The position numbers and the translations under genes are program-made. 15,053 nucleotides of DNA, taken from the NCBI GenBank assembly GCA_002441085.1, contig DJVF01000024.1, positions 1 through 15,053 of the forward strand, read 5' to 3'. Each line of letters opens with the position of its first letter. Position 1 is the stretch's first letter. Below the pieces are notes generated by a model, which was not told the DNA's origin, ran no database searches, and was given only the letters and a program-made list of their open reading frames with translations. Of the stretch, positions 1 to 10,085 are shown one piece after another. Source of the stretch: Patescibacteria group bacterium UBA6263 (GTDB lineage Bacteria > Patescibacteriota > Gracilibacteria > Absconditabacterales > Absconditicoccaceae).

Positions 1-3000
1 ATTGGCAGTATCCATCGACAGCAGAAATTTCTAGATTGAGACAAGCTACTCATTCTCATCCTACACAAGATCATCATGATACTCAGTCAGTATAATTGAT
101 AGTATCGCTAATGCTTCATTCTATAGGCATTTCCATTTGATCCATAAATTGAGCATAAACTGTTTTGGTACCATATCATTCTGATAGAGTCCAAGACTTA
201 GATGTAGAATAAAGTTCTCGAGTAGATCGATTAGTTCCATCATTAGAAAATCTCATCATACTAGCCTGAGGGGATGTAGATATATTTAAAGTTACATTTG
301 GAGATGTTGTAGATGTATCATCATTATTGATAGTAAAAGATCCACTAAATTCTCATCACTCATTAGGTAGAGTAATAGCAAAATCAGTAAAGTGGTTTGT
401 AGTAAATTCTACATATGATTCTCAATTTATTATTTCAACAGTATCTGTATTGTGAAAATCCCAATTATTTCAATTATCATTAGAATAATATATAATTACT
501 TGCTGTCCAATACTCATATTTGGAGCAGGTATTCTAATAGTTGCGTTTAATTCATTGCTATATTCATCTTGTATTTGTATAGATCAGTCGTCTGAGTCTC
601 ATATACGCACTATAGAAGAAATATTATCTAAATTTATAATAGCAGTTTTGTCTACAAATATTGGTTTATCTAATATTCAAGTAAATCAAATTCATCATTT
701 TTTTAAAACACTTCATTGTTCAAATTCTACTTCAATAAGATCATTAGAAGATTTTAGAATTGTTGGTACTAATAATTTTCAAAAGTTATTAGAGAAACTA
801 ATTCTTTTTTTTCAAACCAAAGTATTTGCGCTAATTGTTTTTAAAGATCAATCTCATTTAGTATATCATCAATTTAAGAATTCACTTTCTATGGTATTAG
901 AACTTTCACTATTTGGTATCGGTATATAATCTAAATATTCTCAATTTTCTTCTATAATTAAAACATTAAGATAACTTCTAGTCCATGTAGTTTCATTAGC
1001 AGATTTATAACTAAAATTTATAGTTCAGCTAGTGCTTGGACTTATATTATTTATAGATACATCATTGTTTATATTTTGGGAAGATTGTAGTGAAACTGAT
1101 TGTCAATTAGCGCTATAAATAGTAGTTGTAAGAGTAGGATCTGCTTCTACTCTAAAAGTATTGCCATAAAATTTTAGGTTATATGTTTTATTTGGATCCA
1201 ATCATCCGATCATCATTTCAGCTTCAGGATATCATTGACTAGTAGAATATTTACCATAAGTATTTACTCATTTATAAATTCTATTATCAGGATATATACC
1301 AGAATTGTCATTAGTTATAGCTCAAGTAACTATCTTATCTTGTCATCTTCTTATTGCTTGTATATATGTATTTGTTGTGTTTCAATTTGAATCATATAGG
1401 TCTGTATTAGAACTTCAGTTTACTAATCCAATATTTATTTCATTCCATGATCAGCGAGAAAAACTATCATAACCAAAATCTAATTGTCGTATTTTGTTGT
1501 TAGTTGATGCTAACGTATTGAAAGTAAATCAATAGTCTAATCATAATGAAGATCAATTGATATTTGTAGTATTGGAGCCTATCGTCACAGTATATTCAGT
1601 ATTGTTATCAAAATCATCATGCATAATATATAATTTATTTCATATTCGTTGATACCATTTATTTCATGGATTTGGAGATATTTGTAAATTGCTTTCCACT
1701 GAAGATTTGTTCATTTCTTCTCTAAATTCTATCATAATATCTTGATCTATATCAATATTTATACTCTCATTGATTGGATTAACTCCAGATATCATTAGAG
1801 CTTTATTGATCCAATTTACATTAGCTATTTGTGATCAACTTACTCATTGATTATCTTGGAATGTAAATGTAAAAGAACCATTTCATGTAAAGATATAGTT
1901 TGGAGACCCATTATTATTAGTTATTGTTATTCAGGTTTTATTGAATCACGTCAATGTTGCTATTACATCATTACTTGTTGTTTGTGTGGTTGAATAATCT
2001 ATACTAGCAGTTGGTGCTATTATTCATTCCTCAAATGTTTCTTGTATCACTATAGAGTTTAACATTCAATATCATCGATTTTTATCTTTTTGAGAGACAT
2101 TTATAAGTATCTCTCATCCAGCACTTGTCGATATTCCAGAAAACGTTACAGCATTTTGTGTATTTTGCATTATAGTCAATTCTTTTATTTCAGATCATAT
2201 ATTATATACACTTACTGTTCTATTGTTTGGTTTGGAGTAAGTTGCTGTAGATCCAAATAGGGTTATATTATAAGTTCTACTAATATCTAATCATGATATC
2301 TTGATAGTACCTGTTCAATTGGCTAATTCATTTCAATATATTCCTAGTCCAGAATCCATTACATCATTTGGATAAATTCAACTTCAATCAGGATCAGCTT
2401 GTTGTCATGCATACTTATTATTAAATCAACTTTGTAAGCCTATATCAAGATTGGTACTATTGCCATATTTATCATATAAATCACTCAAAGTTCATGGTAT
2501 AGTATTGTATTCTTTATAGGTATTCCATGCTCATCTTGTATTGGTACTTTTTCATAGATTTATTTGTCGAGTAGTTCCTTCGATTTCTATATTATCAAGC
2601 CTATTTTGGAAATTAGTTTTGTTTGTTCAATTTTCCAAAAAATTAATCCAAGTTTGTGCTATATCTATATAATATTGTGTTTTAAAATTCTCAGCTTCGG
2701 ATACATAATTATCAACTTTTGTTTCCAAATTTCATGTATAAGCTAGTCACCAATCTAAGTTAATTAATCAGTTTTGATTATTATTAGAATAGTTTGTAAA
2801 TGCTCATGTTTGATAAGAAATAGATGTAATAGAAGCTCATTGAACATCTAATAATAAGCTTAGAGATTTTCTTACATATTCTTCATCTACATTATTTGTA
2901 TCTATAGTTATTGTAAATTGATTGTTATTTAATCATGTTTGTATAGATACACTATCTCTAGTTCAAATATATTCATATACATCTTGAGGTCATACTATCC

Positions 3001-3940
3001 AAGCAGAATCATTTCAATCCTTACCATAATTGTTTGCTATATGATCCATTAAATATTTCCATTTTGTCCAACTTAAATTTCCATTTAAATTATCTCAAAA
3101 TGTTACTCTGTGAGAAAAGGCATGTCTTCGTAGTTTATTTTCTCAACTACTAGAATTTGCTATTTCATCTACATCATTGATTATAGTTCAAGTCGTATAA
3201 GCTGAGTCATAAAAATACTTTCTATACATAGCATATTTATTTACGTCTAGATTATTTACAGGGATTCAATCAGAACTAACATTATGATTTTCTCAATCAA
3301 AAAAGAAATTTGTATTTTGTTGTGCAACTGATTTTAATCATCCAGAAAATACATATGCTGCATAATCATTTAATCAATCTGGTATAACAAAATGTTGTAG
3401 TTTGATATTGTTGTTTGTTTGGGATTGAAAATAATCAACACCAGACAATATATCTTGTAAATAGTTTGGGCTTGCTCACAAATCAGGTCAAAACCCGTGA
3501 TGTAATATGTTTCGTCATGCTAGATAAGATTCGTCAAATTGATTATATGTTATATATCATGGAGTTAATCAATTATGTAGATCATTCCCAGCATTACTAA
3601 GAGATGTAGTAGCAAATCATCACGCAAAGGGAATATCATTACCTGCTCAATCAGTATAATATAATCATGGGTAGTTTGTATTATTTACGTTTATTTTTCA
3701 ACCATTTAGATATTTAAATCATATGTCATATCATTCACCATATCCATCATCAAAAATATAACTATATGCAAAATCTTTATTATATTTCAAAGGAGCTTTG
3801 TTTACGCTTATGCTGGTTGGAGTATTTGAAAGATTTACAGTTATTGTTTTGGTCTCTGCATTTGCAAAAATTATACCACTAGCAAATAATATAATAAAAA
3901 CAAATAGTCTCTTCATAAAACAATTAAATCTATTTTTCAT
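1..3940 (-). CDS. Giant secreted multidomain protein with polysaccharide-deacetylase-like N-terminus (3' end outside window)
   Basis: Starting at the ATG at 3940, the frame has no TAA or TAG down to the window edge, so at least 1313 residues are encoded with TGA read as glycine. Residues 1-28 are a signal peptide (basic start, then a hydrophobic run ending FANA). A second Met at residue 9 also fits as the start. Residues about 60-330 look like a NodB/CE4 carbohydrate-deacetylase fold: motif FDDG at 63-66, HHGFG near 147 and HAFSH at 273-277 are candidate metal-binding elements. After this come a beta-sandwich unit (about 457-634), an Ig-like unit (about 640-712), an SbsA-type Ig domain (about 716-810, NPINESINIDIDQDIMIEF), a second copy of the first unit (about 818-998, RQLDFG...GSWN) and further Ig/ZU5-like segments. 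It probably acts at the cell surface on glycans or as an adhesin. Substrate and activity are inferred; catalysis is not certain because motif spacing is atypical. Confidence 0.85.
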
Positions 3941-3967
3941 CTATTTTTTAAAAAATATAAATACAAT

Positions 3968-3995
3968 ATAATATTAATTTTTAAAGATTTGTCAA
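3968..3995 (-). promoter_or_regulatory. Promoter for the giant secreted protein
   Basis: On the minus strand there is a perfect TTGACA at 3995-3990, a 16-base spacer, and TATTAT at 3973-3968. Transcription would start near 3961, giving a leader of about 20 bases before the ATG at 3940. No Shine-Dalgarno sequence is visible in that leader. Confidence 0.6.
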
Positions 3996-4054
3996 ATTTC
4001 TTAAAACTTTTTTATCTTATGTCAATTATCTATAGCTTTGAAAGAATTTTTCCT

Positions 4055-4082
4055 TTGAAAAAAAACATTAGTTTATTAACAT
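4055..4082 (+). promoter_or_regulatory. Possible promoter for rnc
   Basis: TTGAAA at 4055-4060 and TAACAT at 4077-4082 are 16 bases apart, the same spacing as the better promoters in this window. The -10 match is weak, so this is tentative. Together with the minus-strand promoter it would make 3941-4122 a divergent promoter region; nothing else is evident in that spacer. Confidence 0.3.
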
Positions 4083-4122
4083 CAGTATAAATAATCTTTA
4101 TATTTGTTTTTTATCCCAAATT

Positions 4123-4860
4123 ATGATACCATCTTTTGTATATCAAAAAAAATCTGAAATAGTCAATTATGTCCAATCTATATGACTGGATATATCGCAA
4201 ATAAAAGATTATGATATGTTGCTGCAGTCTTTTATACACAAATCTTTTGCGGCTGATTTTAAAAATATAGCAGATCATAATGAAAGATTAGAATTTTTAT
4301 GAGACTGAATATTGTGAGCCATTGTAAACAAAATACTTTTTCTTAATCATCCTGAGATGTCAGAATCTGATCTGACTCTATACAAAATTGCTTTAGTCAA
4401 AGAAGAGACTTTAGCCGAAGCGGCTAGAGAAATAGGATTGGATAAATATGTTTTTATAAGTAAATGAGAAGAGAGATCTGCTGGTAGAAAAAAAGATGTT
4501 ATATTGGCAGATTGTTTTGAAGCTTTGATATGATATATGTTTTTGGATTTATGATTATCTCAAACAGAAAAGTTTATAAGTACTTATCTATATTGTAAAA
4601 TGGATAAAATATCTACAAATCCTGTCAAATCATACAAGACTTTAATACAAGAATTTGTTCAAAAAGAATATAAAATTATCCCTGAGTATCTAGATACTGA
4701 AAATAAAAAAGACGATAAATGAAATACTTTGGAGTATAAATCTCAGATATTAGTTTTTTGAAAGAAAAAGTCTCAATGATTTGGCACAAACAAAAAGAAG
4801 GCTCAAGAAGCAGCAGCAAAGTCTTTTTATCAAAAGATACTTAAAATCAAATCAAAATAA
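4123..4860 (+). CDS. rnc: Ribonuclease III
   Basis: A 245-aa protein of normal length for RNase III, which cuts double-stranded RNA in rRNA and mRNA processing. The catalytic domain carries NERLEFLGD at 53-61 and ADCFEALIG at 129-137. By alignment to the E. coli enzyme, E54, E57, D61, E81, D130 and E133 match its conserved acidic residues, including the metal-binding ones. A double-stranded-RNA-binding domain follows from about residue 168, ending in the typical lysine- and alanine-rich helix (TNKKKAQEAAAKSF). In-frame TGA codons encode G60 of the signature and G62, which supports UGA = Gly. The start is the first ATG of the conserved reading. It is the first gene of a plus-strand group with secF (83 bases downstream) and a pseudouridine synthase. 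Confidence 0.95.
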
Positions 4861-4943
4861 AAAATATAGATTGAAAAAAATAGTAAAATATATAAAAACA
4901 CCAATTGAAGACAGATTTTTTATTTTATCAAAGTTTAATTTAA

Positions 4944-5900
4944 ATGAGACCAAGATTTAATATTATCAAAAACTCTTATTATCGAGTTTTGTTTGCTGCT
5001 GTATTGATGATAATATCACGATTTTTATTTATCAAAAACGCTCAATTTAGTGAAGAATTTACATGATGAGTAAATATTGGAATATCTACTACTGTAAATA
5101 TAGATAATCTCAAAAATTCAATCCAAGAATATATCAATTCTAGCGACTATAAAAATGCAAAGATTTTTGTAGAAAAATGAGAATCAGAGACCAAAATAAA
5201 GATCAATACAAGAGTCGAGTCAGATGAAAAAGTAGCTGATTTATCAGAAAACATAGAAAATCTTTTATTGAATCAAAATTATATATCTTCGCCTGCAGAA
5301 ATTACGACTCAATCTGTGATATGACCAAGTATAGGTGATTATATGCAAAAAGCTGCAAAGAATGCAGTGATAATTTGATTGATATTTATGGCAATATATA
5401 TGCTTATATCTTTTTCTAGTATTAGAAAGTCTATTTCTCCAACAACATTAGCTGGTATTACTATTTTGACTATGTTATTTGATGTTTCTATCCCGGCTGG
5501 AGCTTATTGATTGCTTATGATAATAGATCCAACTATACAGATAAATACTGTATTTATTATAGCTATACTAACCACTATGGGTTATAGTATAAATGATACT
5601 ATTATAATATTTGATAGAATTAGAGAAAATATGCAAAATAAATGATGAACAAAAGATATAATCTATGGTAAAATATTTGAAGATAGTTTGCGACAAACTA
5701 TGAGAAGATCTATAGGTACTACAGTTTCAACATTTGTTGTAGTATTGTCTTTGTATCTAATCGGTACATGAGATATCAAGTTATTTGCGTTTACTATATG
5801 AATATGAATAATAGCTGGTTCTTATTCTTCTATATTTATAGCATGACCTTTGGCATATCTTATGATGTGAAGGTATAAAAAAGAGAAAGGTAAATTATAA
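4944..5900 (+). CDS. secF: Protein translocase subunit SecF
   Basis: A 318-aa inner-membrane protein, the SecF partner of the SecDF complex that helps pull secreted proteins across the membrane. There is a first membrane helix at about 13-30, then the motif FTGG at 39-42 where both glycines are TGA codons. A periplasmic domain spans about 45-130, and a block of five membrane helices starts near 138. The signature GYSINDTIIIFDRIREN lies at 213-229, with the Asp typical of SecF helix 4. A TAA lies directly before the ATG, so the start is well fixed. No secD is present in the window and the frame shows no SecD fusion, so SecD must be encoded elsewhere. The neighbouring large secreted proteins would be natural export clients, but nothing here links them specifically. 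Confidence 0.93.
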
Positions 5901-5953
5901 AAATAAATCATATTTCACAATATATTAAGGTTTATTGGTTTCTTATAATATAA

Positions 5954-6691
5954 ATGTTGATATACCAAAATACTGACTTCTATTTTTTCCGAAAGCCCAA
6001 TTGACTTGCGTCTACTTTTGGTAAAGAGAGGTCTTTTTTGGATTATATTTTTGGAGATCAAATAAATTTTCCCAAGCATTATTTGGATTACAAAGATCTA
6101 GATAATGGTCTGCTTGAATATATATCTCAACAGATTCAATATTTAGAAATTATAAAACAAAGCGACCAAAAAACTGAGATTATTCAGGATTTGATAAATG
6201 TTTTTTGAAATGATAAAGAATTTGGACTGTTAAATAGATTAGATAATGATACTTGATGATTGCTTTATTTTGCAAAAACTTTGGCAGTTTATGATGATTA
6301 CAAAAACAAACAAAACCAGAATTTATTACAAAAATTTTATATAGCACAAGTAAACGGCAATCCGTTTTTTAAAATAGATGATAAAGAAATTCTTATAGAC
6401 TACCCTATTATGCATCATAAATTTGCTCAAGATAGAATGATTTGTCTAGCAAATTTATCAGATATTAGCAAATGAGATTGAAAACAACACTTAGTTTCTA
6501 CCAAAATTTCTTTACTTAATTTTGATAAATCATCAAATATATCAACATTACTAGTATCTATATCCAAATGAATTAGACATCAAATAAGAGTCCATTTACA
6601 TAGTATATGATGTCCAATAATATGAGACAAAATATATTCCAATCAAAAAACTATAGATTTTTTACACCTATGGTCAGTTTGATTTAGATAA
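5954..6691 (+). CDS. RluA-family pseudouridine synthase
   Basis: A 245-aa protein that probably converts specific uridines of rRNA or tRNA to pseudouridine. The active-site motif reads NRLDNDTGG at 94-102, with D97 as the expected catalytic aspartate; the family usually has HRLD, so the His to Asn change is mildly unusual. The second family motif, GIRHQIRVHLHSIGCPIIGD, lies at 206-225. Both glycines after DT are TGA codons. A TAA lies directly before the ATG at 5954, fixing the start. No S4 domain is visible at the N-terminus, which fits the shorter RluA/RluE-type branch, so the target nucleotide cannot be assigned. It follows secF by 53 bases and ends 11 bases before the convergent end of the next gene. 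Confidence 0.9.
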
Positions 6692-6702
6692 AGTATTTAT
6701 TC

Positions 6703-7320
6703 TTAAAAATTACTTTTACCCCTATATATAAAGTTGCTATCATGCATAAATTGTGTTGGTGTGGTTTCATCTGTTAGTCAATCTATTTGATCTTTTTCAT
6801 CGAAAACATAAAATTCTTGATGTCGTGAATTTATATCAAAAGACTCTTGTATATTTTTATTTAAATTTAAATTTTCTATAGCAGTTTCCAATGCTTTTTT
6901 GTATTTATCAAAAAAATCTGATAAAGCTCCCCTTTCCTCGACTTCCAAAAAATATTCTTTTGAACTAATCCTGCCTATTAATGTAATGTTGTCTTTAAGT
7001 CTATAAATTAAGTTTGGATTTTTTTCTATACTTACAACCAAAGAATCTCATTCAATTTTTTTGTGCATCTCCCAAATTGTACTTCAAAGTTCATTTATAT
7101 CTAAATTTTTAAATTCATTGTCTTTAATAACTTTTTTTCTTCCTTCTTCTTCACCTACCTTCATTGTAAAATCTTTAAGATTTTTTTCTTTATTTAAGTT
7201 TTCTGCTATTTGTCTTTGCTTGTCCTTTTTTATTTCTTCAATTATAGAAGCTTTTTTATCAGAAACAGAAGATACTTGTTTAATGTCATTATCATTAGAT
7301 GTATTACTATTATTTCACAT
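6703..7320 (-). CDS. Unrecognised 205-aa protein
   Basis: I do not recognise this protein. It runs from the ATG at 7320 to TAA at 6703 with TGA read as Gly, including the very second codon (ATG TGA AAT). The first 18 or so residues are Asn/Ser/Asp-rich and look disordered. Residues about 22-65 are strongly charged and rich in Lys and Glu, consistent with a helical or coiled-coil segment. The middle (about 85-150) looks like a small folded alpha/beta region with IYRLKDNITLIGRIS and LSDFFDKYKKALETAI. No signal peptide or membrane segment is seen, so it is probably cytoplasmic. It has its own promoter (7355-7382) and is divergent from the 541-aa gene. A start further downstream, such as the Met at 7164, cannot be ruled out. 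Confidence 0.8.
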
Positions 7321-7354
7321 ATTACATATTAAATAATAAAACTAAATTATTAAT

Positions 7355-7382
7355 ATTCTAATTATATTTTTTTATTTGTCAA
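7355..7382 (-). promoter_or_regulatory. Promoter for the 205-aa protein
   Basis: On the minus strand, TTGACA at 7382-7377, a 16-base spacer and TAGAAT at 7360-7355. The expected transcript starts near 7348, about 28 bases before the ATG at 7320. It is one half of a divergent promoter pair in the 153-base spacer 7321-7473. Confidence 0.6.
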
Positions 7383-7421
7383 AAATGCCTTAATTTATTT
7401 TCTATATTTTATAAATAAATA

Positions 7422-7449
7422 TTGACATTAATATATAAATAAATATAAG
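7422..7449 (+). promoter_or_regulatory. Promoter for the 541-aa protein
   Basis: TTGACA at 7422-7427, a 16-base spacer and TATAAG at 7444-7449. Transcription would start near 7456, leaving a leader of about 18 bases before the ATG at 7474. The leader is U-rich and has no Shine-Dalgarno sequence. Confidence 0.6.
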
Positions 7450-7473
7450 GATGTGTTTTATAATTCTTTTTTT

Positions 7474-9099
7474 ATGGAAAATTTAGATCCATATCGATGT
7501 CCAGAGCTTATAGAGAAGAATAGAAGGATTTTGAACGATAGGCTCAATATAGAGATTAGACAAACCGGAAACAAAATTTTCGGACTTTTTTATGATATGT
7601 TAAATAGTTGAAATATAAAGAAAACCAAAGATTTTATAGAAACACTGAAACAAGATGATGCAAAACCCACAAGAATAAAACGATGGGAGTTTCATTATAA
7701 ACATTTAGACAATATTCAAAAAAACATTCTAAAGTTATTAAAACAGTTTTTTGATGATAAATTTCCCAAAATAGCGGCAGATCCCCAAATATGATGACTT
7801 TATTTTAATCAGGAATTGAAAGATCTTGTTTGGTTTGATTTTGTTTTTTGATATGTGCCACATAATTCTGTCACAAATGATGATGTAAAGACTTACACAG
7901 CGAGATTTTTTTTGAATGCTTGAAATAAAAATACTCCAAGCTCAAAACAAAAAGAAAAAACTAGTCAATGACATGTTTACTTAGCTAAATGACATAAATT
8001 ACTCAAAATGGATAATTATCAGCAATATAAATCAATTTTATTAAATTCTGCAAAATCCTGCACTCAAACATATTCTCAAAGATACAATATAGATATAAAT
8101 GATATCAAGCAATATAAGACATTTTTGCAATCTTATTTTATTTACATACTCAAAAAATCTCTACATGACAACAATTTTATCTTATCTTCCAAAGACCCCA
8201 AAAATACAGATATATTAAAAACATATATTCAAGACCTGATAGTTTATTTTAAAGAAAGTATTTGAATCGAGCTTGATTTAAAGATCAATTTGGTAGCCAA
8301 AAAGTTTTTTAAAAACACACATAGCGATGATATTTTGCCATTAGAGTTTACTTATGCTAATACTAGTTTGGACGATATATCTGATCGACAAGATTATTTT
8401 GACGAAACTTATTTTATGTTTCAAAACACTTCCTGTAAAAAAATTTATTTAAATATTATGCAAGAATTTAATAATCAATGAGATAATATCAAAGCTTCTC
8501 ATGCGATTATGAGTCCGGATTATTTTATTTTGAAAGATCAAAAAGCTAAACTAGAATCAGATTTGTATGTTTTGGAAAGTTGACAAAATATAGATACTAA
8601 AATACAAAATATGACAAATTCAATTAGGCAAGATCTATCTATTATCATAACACAACTAGACAAACATTTTTATTCCAGGGTAGAAAAGGCAAACGATAAA
8701 TGAAAATGAGATTCTATGGAAAAAATCGCCAACAAATATTTAAAATATTATAAAATACCAGTTCAGTACTGGAGAAATTTCTTTATAATAATAAATTATT
8801 ATAATCATTATTATAATATCAAATCTAATATCAAAAAAAAAGTTGAATCTCACAACAAACACCTAGAATCAATATTAACAGCTAATCCAAATAATTATGA
8901 TATAAGTGTATATTTTGTAAAGCAATATATATATCCAAGCCAATTAAATCAAGAAATCCAAAAAAAACGAGAACATAATTACAAAAATAAGATAAATCAA
9001 ATTAAAAAAAAATTACTACCAAGTCACCCCAAAAGTTCAAAACCAATCAATTTGAATCAAGAAAAAACAAACTGATCTCAACTTACTTTTGATTTATAA
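7474..9099 (+). CDS. Unrecognised 541-aa protein with clamp-motif-like C-terminus
   Basis: I do not recognise a family. The frame is open from 7474 to the TAA at 9097-9099 with TGA read as Gly. The protein is rich in Lys, Asn, Tyr and Asp, has no signal peptide and no membrane helix, and is probably cytoplasmic. Visible parts are a charged N-terminal region with WEFHYKHLDNIQKNILKLL near 92-110, an aromatic stretch LVWFDFVFGYVPHNSV around 136-151, and a long mostly helical second half. A basic helical region follows (about 455-525). The last residues are GSQLTFDL after a flexible Lys/Asn/Pro-rich linker. QLTFDL resembles a beta-sliding-clamp-binding peptide, and a disordered linker plus an extreme C-terminal position is how such peptides are usually displayed. 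The next gene has a similar ending. A role in DNA replication or repair is inference. Confidence 0.82.
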
Positions 9100-9107
9100 T
9101 ATCAAAA

Positions 9108-9137
9108 TTTGATTTTAAAATCAAAATAGATTATAAT
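9108..9137 (+). promoter_or_regulatory. Palindrome overlapping a possible promoter of the 233-aa gene
   Basis: 9108-9125 is a perfect 18-base palindrome (TTTGATTTTAAAATCAAA). It overlaps TTGATT at 9109-9114, which is 17 bases from TATAAT at 9132-9137. Transcription would start near 9144, 25 bases before the ATG at 9169. The palindrome could be an operator or a weak terminator of the preceding gene; it is not followed by a clean T-tract. Confidence 0.4.
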
Positions 9138-9168
9138 ATAAAAAAATTTTTATATAAAAAATAATTCA

Positions 9169-9870
9169 ATGTCATTAAATTACACGGGATCATATGAAGA
9201 TAATATAATATATAATCAGTATAAGGAACAAATAGAGTTATATTTATCAGATAAAAAAGAGCTTTTGAAATTGTGGAATTATATGATAAGCCAACAAAAA
9301 ATTTCACCAGAGATTATTTTCAAAGATTGTTTGTTTGTAAGAGAACAGACCAGAATTATCTGATTTCCTCTGGCTTGTGATAGTATGATAAAAAGCACAA
9401 ATAGGTTTGTTCGCGACGATAATGAACAAATATACAATTATATGTCACTTATGTGAGGATTGTTAAATATGTTCAAAACAAAAGCACAATCTGTTATGTT
9501 ACAGAAAATGTCTATCAAAGAACAACAAGATATAGCAAATGAATTTAAGGCAAAAAAAGAACAAATACTAAAGTCACCTATACCAGAAATAAGAGAGAAA
9601 GTAAGAAAGTCTTTGTGATGTTGTCCTAATAGATGTGTGAATAATGTTATAGAAAAATTTAATACATATACACAAAAATATCATCAAAATAGGCATTTAG
9701 AATATGATTTGGAATCTTCTCAATCTCGCGCTTTTAGTGACATAAGAAAAGAATTTAAACCACAATTTAATATTCCAGAACCAACTAAAAAAGATGTCTT
9801 TACTATGTTGATTTGTATACAAGAAAAACAAAATGAAAATCCACAATGACCTCAGTTAAATTTATTTTAA
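9169..9870 (+). CDS. Unrecognised 233-aa protein ending in a QLNLF clamp-binding-like motif
   Basis: No family is recognised. The frame runs from the ATG at 9169 to TAA at 9868-9870 with TGA as Gly (for example in RIIGFPLACD and MSLMGGLLNMF). It is probably cytoplasmic, mostly helical and basic. A Cys cluster, GCCPNRCVNNV near 150-160, sits in the middle; it is too sparse for a classic zinc finger but could bind metal with other cysteines. After a Lys/Gln/Asn/Pro-rich tail the protein ends GPQLNLF. QLxLF is the canonical bacterial beta-clamp-binding pentapeptide, here at the exact C-terminus (residues 229-233). The gene follows the 541-aa gene by 69 bases on the same strand, and both share this type of ending, so they may act together at the clamp. 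Function is otherwise unknown. Confidence 0.82.
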
Positions 9871-9951
9871 TTTTTAAATAAAAGTTCACTATTTCATAGA
9901 ACTAGTAAACTAAATATTAATTGTGTTTGTATTGTCTAAAGCTGAAAAAAA

Positions 9952-9968
9952 TTCACTGTTTCAGTGAA
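9952..9968. repeat. Operator-like palindrome 1
   Basis: 17 bases, TTCACTG-TTT-CAGTGAA, with perfect 7-base arms. A further half-site TAGTGAA follows at 9970-9976, so a second dimer could bind next to it. Confidence 0.65.
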
Positions 9969-10020
9969 ATAGTGAATAATACATTGTTTGTTTATGTGTT
10001 CAATTCTTTATTGCAAAAAG

Positions 10021-10037
10021 TTCACTATAATAGTGAA
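10021..10037. repeat. Operator-like palindrome 2 containing a TATAAT box
   Basis: 17 bases, TTCACTAT-A-ATAGTGAA, with perfect 8-base arms. Its centre contains TATAAT at 10026-10031, a perfect -10 sequence on the plus strand. A protein bound here would block that promoter. No good -35 box is visible at the expected distance. Confidence 0.65.
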
Positions 10038-10038
10038 A

Positions 10039-10055
10039 TTCACTAAATGTGTGAA
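10039..10055. repeat. Operator-like palindrome 3
   Basis: 17 bases with 5-base arms TTCAC and GTGAA. It is the weakest of the three and lies one base after palindrome 2, giving an 18-base centre-to-centre distance, so the two sites would be on nearly the same helical face 1.7 turns apart. Confidence 0.5.
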
Positions 10056-10085
10056 CTTGATTTAAAATCTAATTTATATCTCAAA

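Larger units (their letters stand above)
9885..10055. promoter_or_regulatory. Operator-rich spacer before the HigA-like gene
   Basis: The 215-base spacer 9871-10085 holds repeated TTCACT / AGTGAA elements: a half-site TTCACTAT at 9885-9892, a palindrome at 9952-9968 with an extra TAGTGAA at 9970-9976, and two palindromes at 10021-10037 and 10039-10055. All three palindromes are 17 bases long. Their position directly before an HTH gene suggests autoregulation. Confidence 0.7.

Noticed and set aside
1..3940. Small plus-strand reading frames (for example 555-929 and 3415-3600).
   Set aside because: They lie entirely antisense to the continuous 1313-residue minus-strand frame and show no family features; they are shadows.
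6690..6716. Hairpin AAAGTA...TACTTT between the convergent ends of the pseudouridine synthase and the 205-aa gene as a shared terminator.
   Set aside because: Only six paired bases around a mismatched 15-base interior and no U-tract on either strand; too weak to annotate.
7474..9099. A series of broken or frameshifted genes separated by TGA stops.
   Set aside because: All interruptions are TGA in one unchanged frame, as in the conserved genes nearby; it is one intact gene under table 25.
9169..9870. HigB-like toxin partner for the HigA-like gene.
   Set aside because: At 233 aa it is twice the usual HigB size and no RelE/HigB-like pattern is visible, and a 215-base operator region separates the two genes.
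9885..10055. CRISPR-like array from the recurring TTCACT/AGTGAA elements.
   Set aside because: The units are short palindromes with irregular distances and no unique spacers of constant length; they fit operators.
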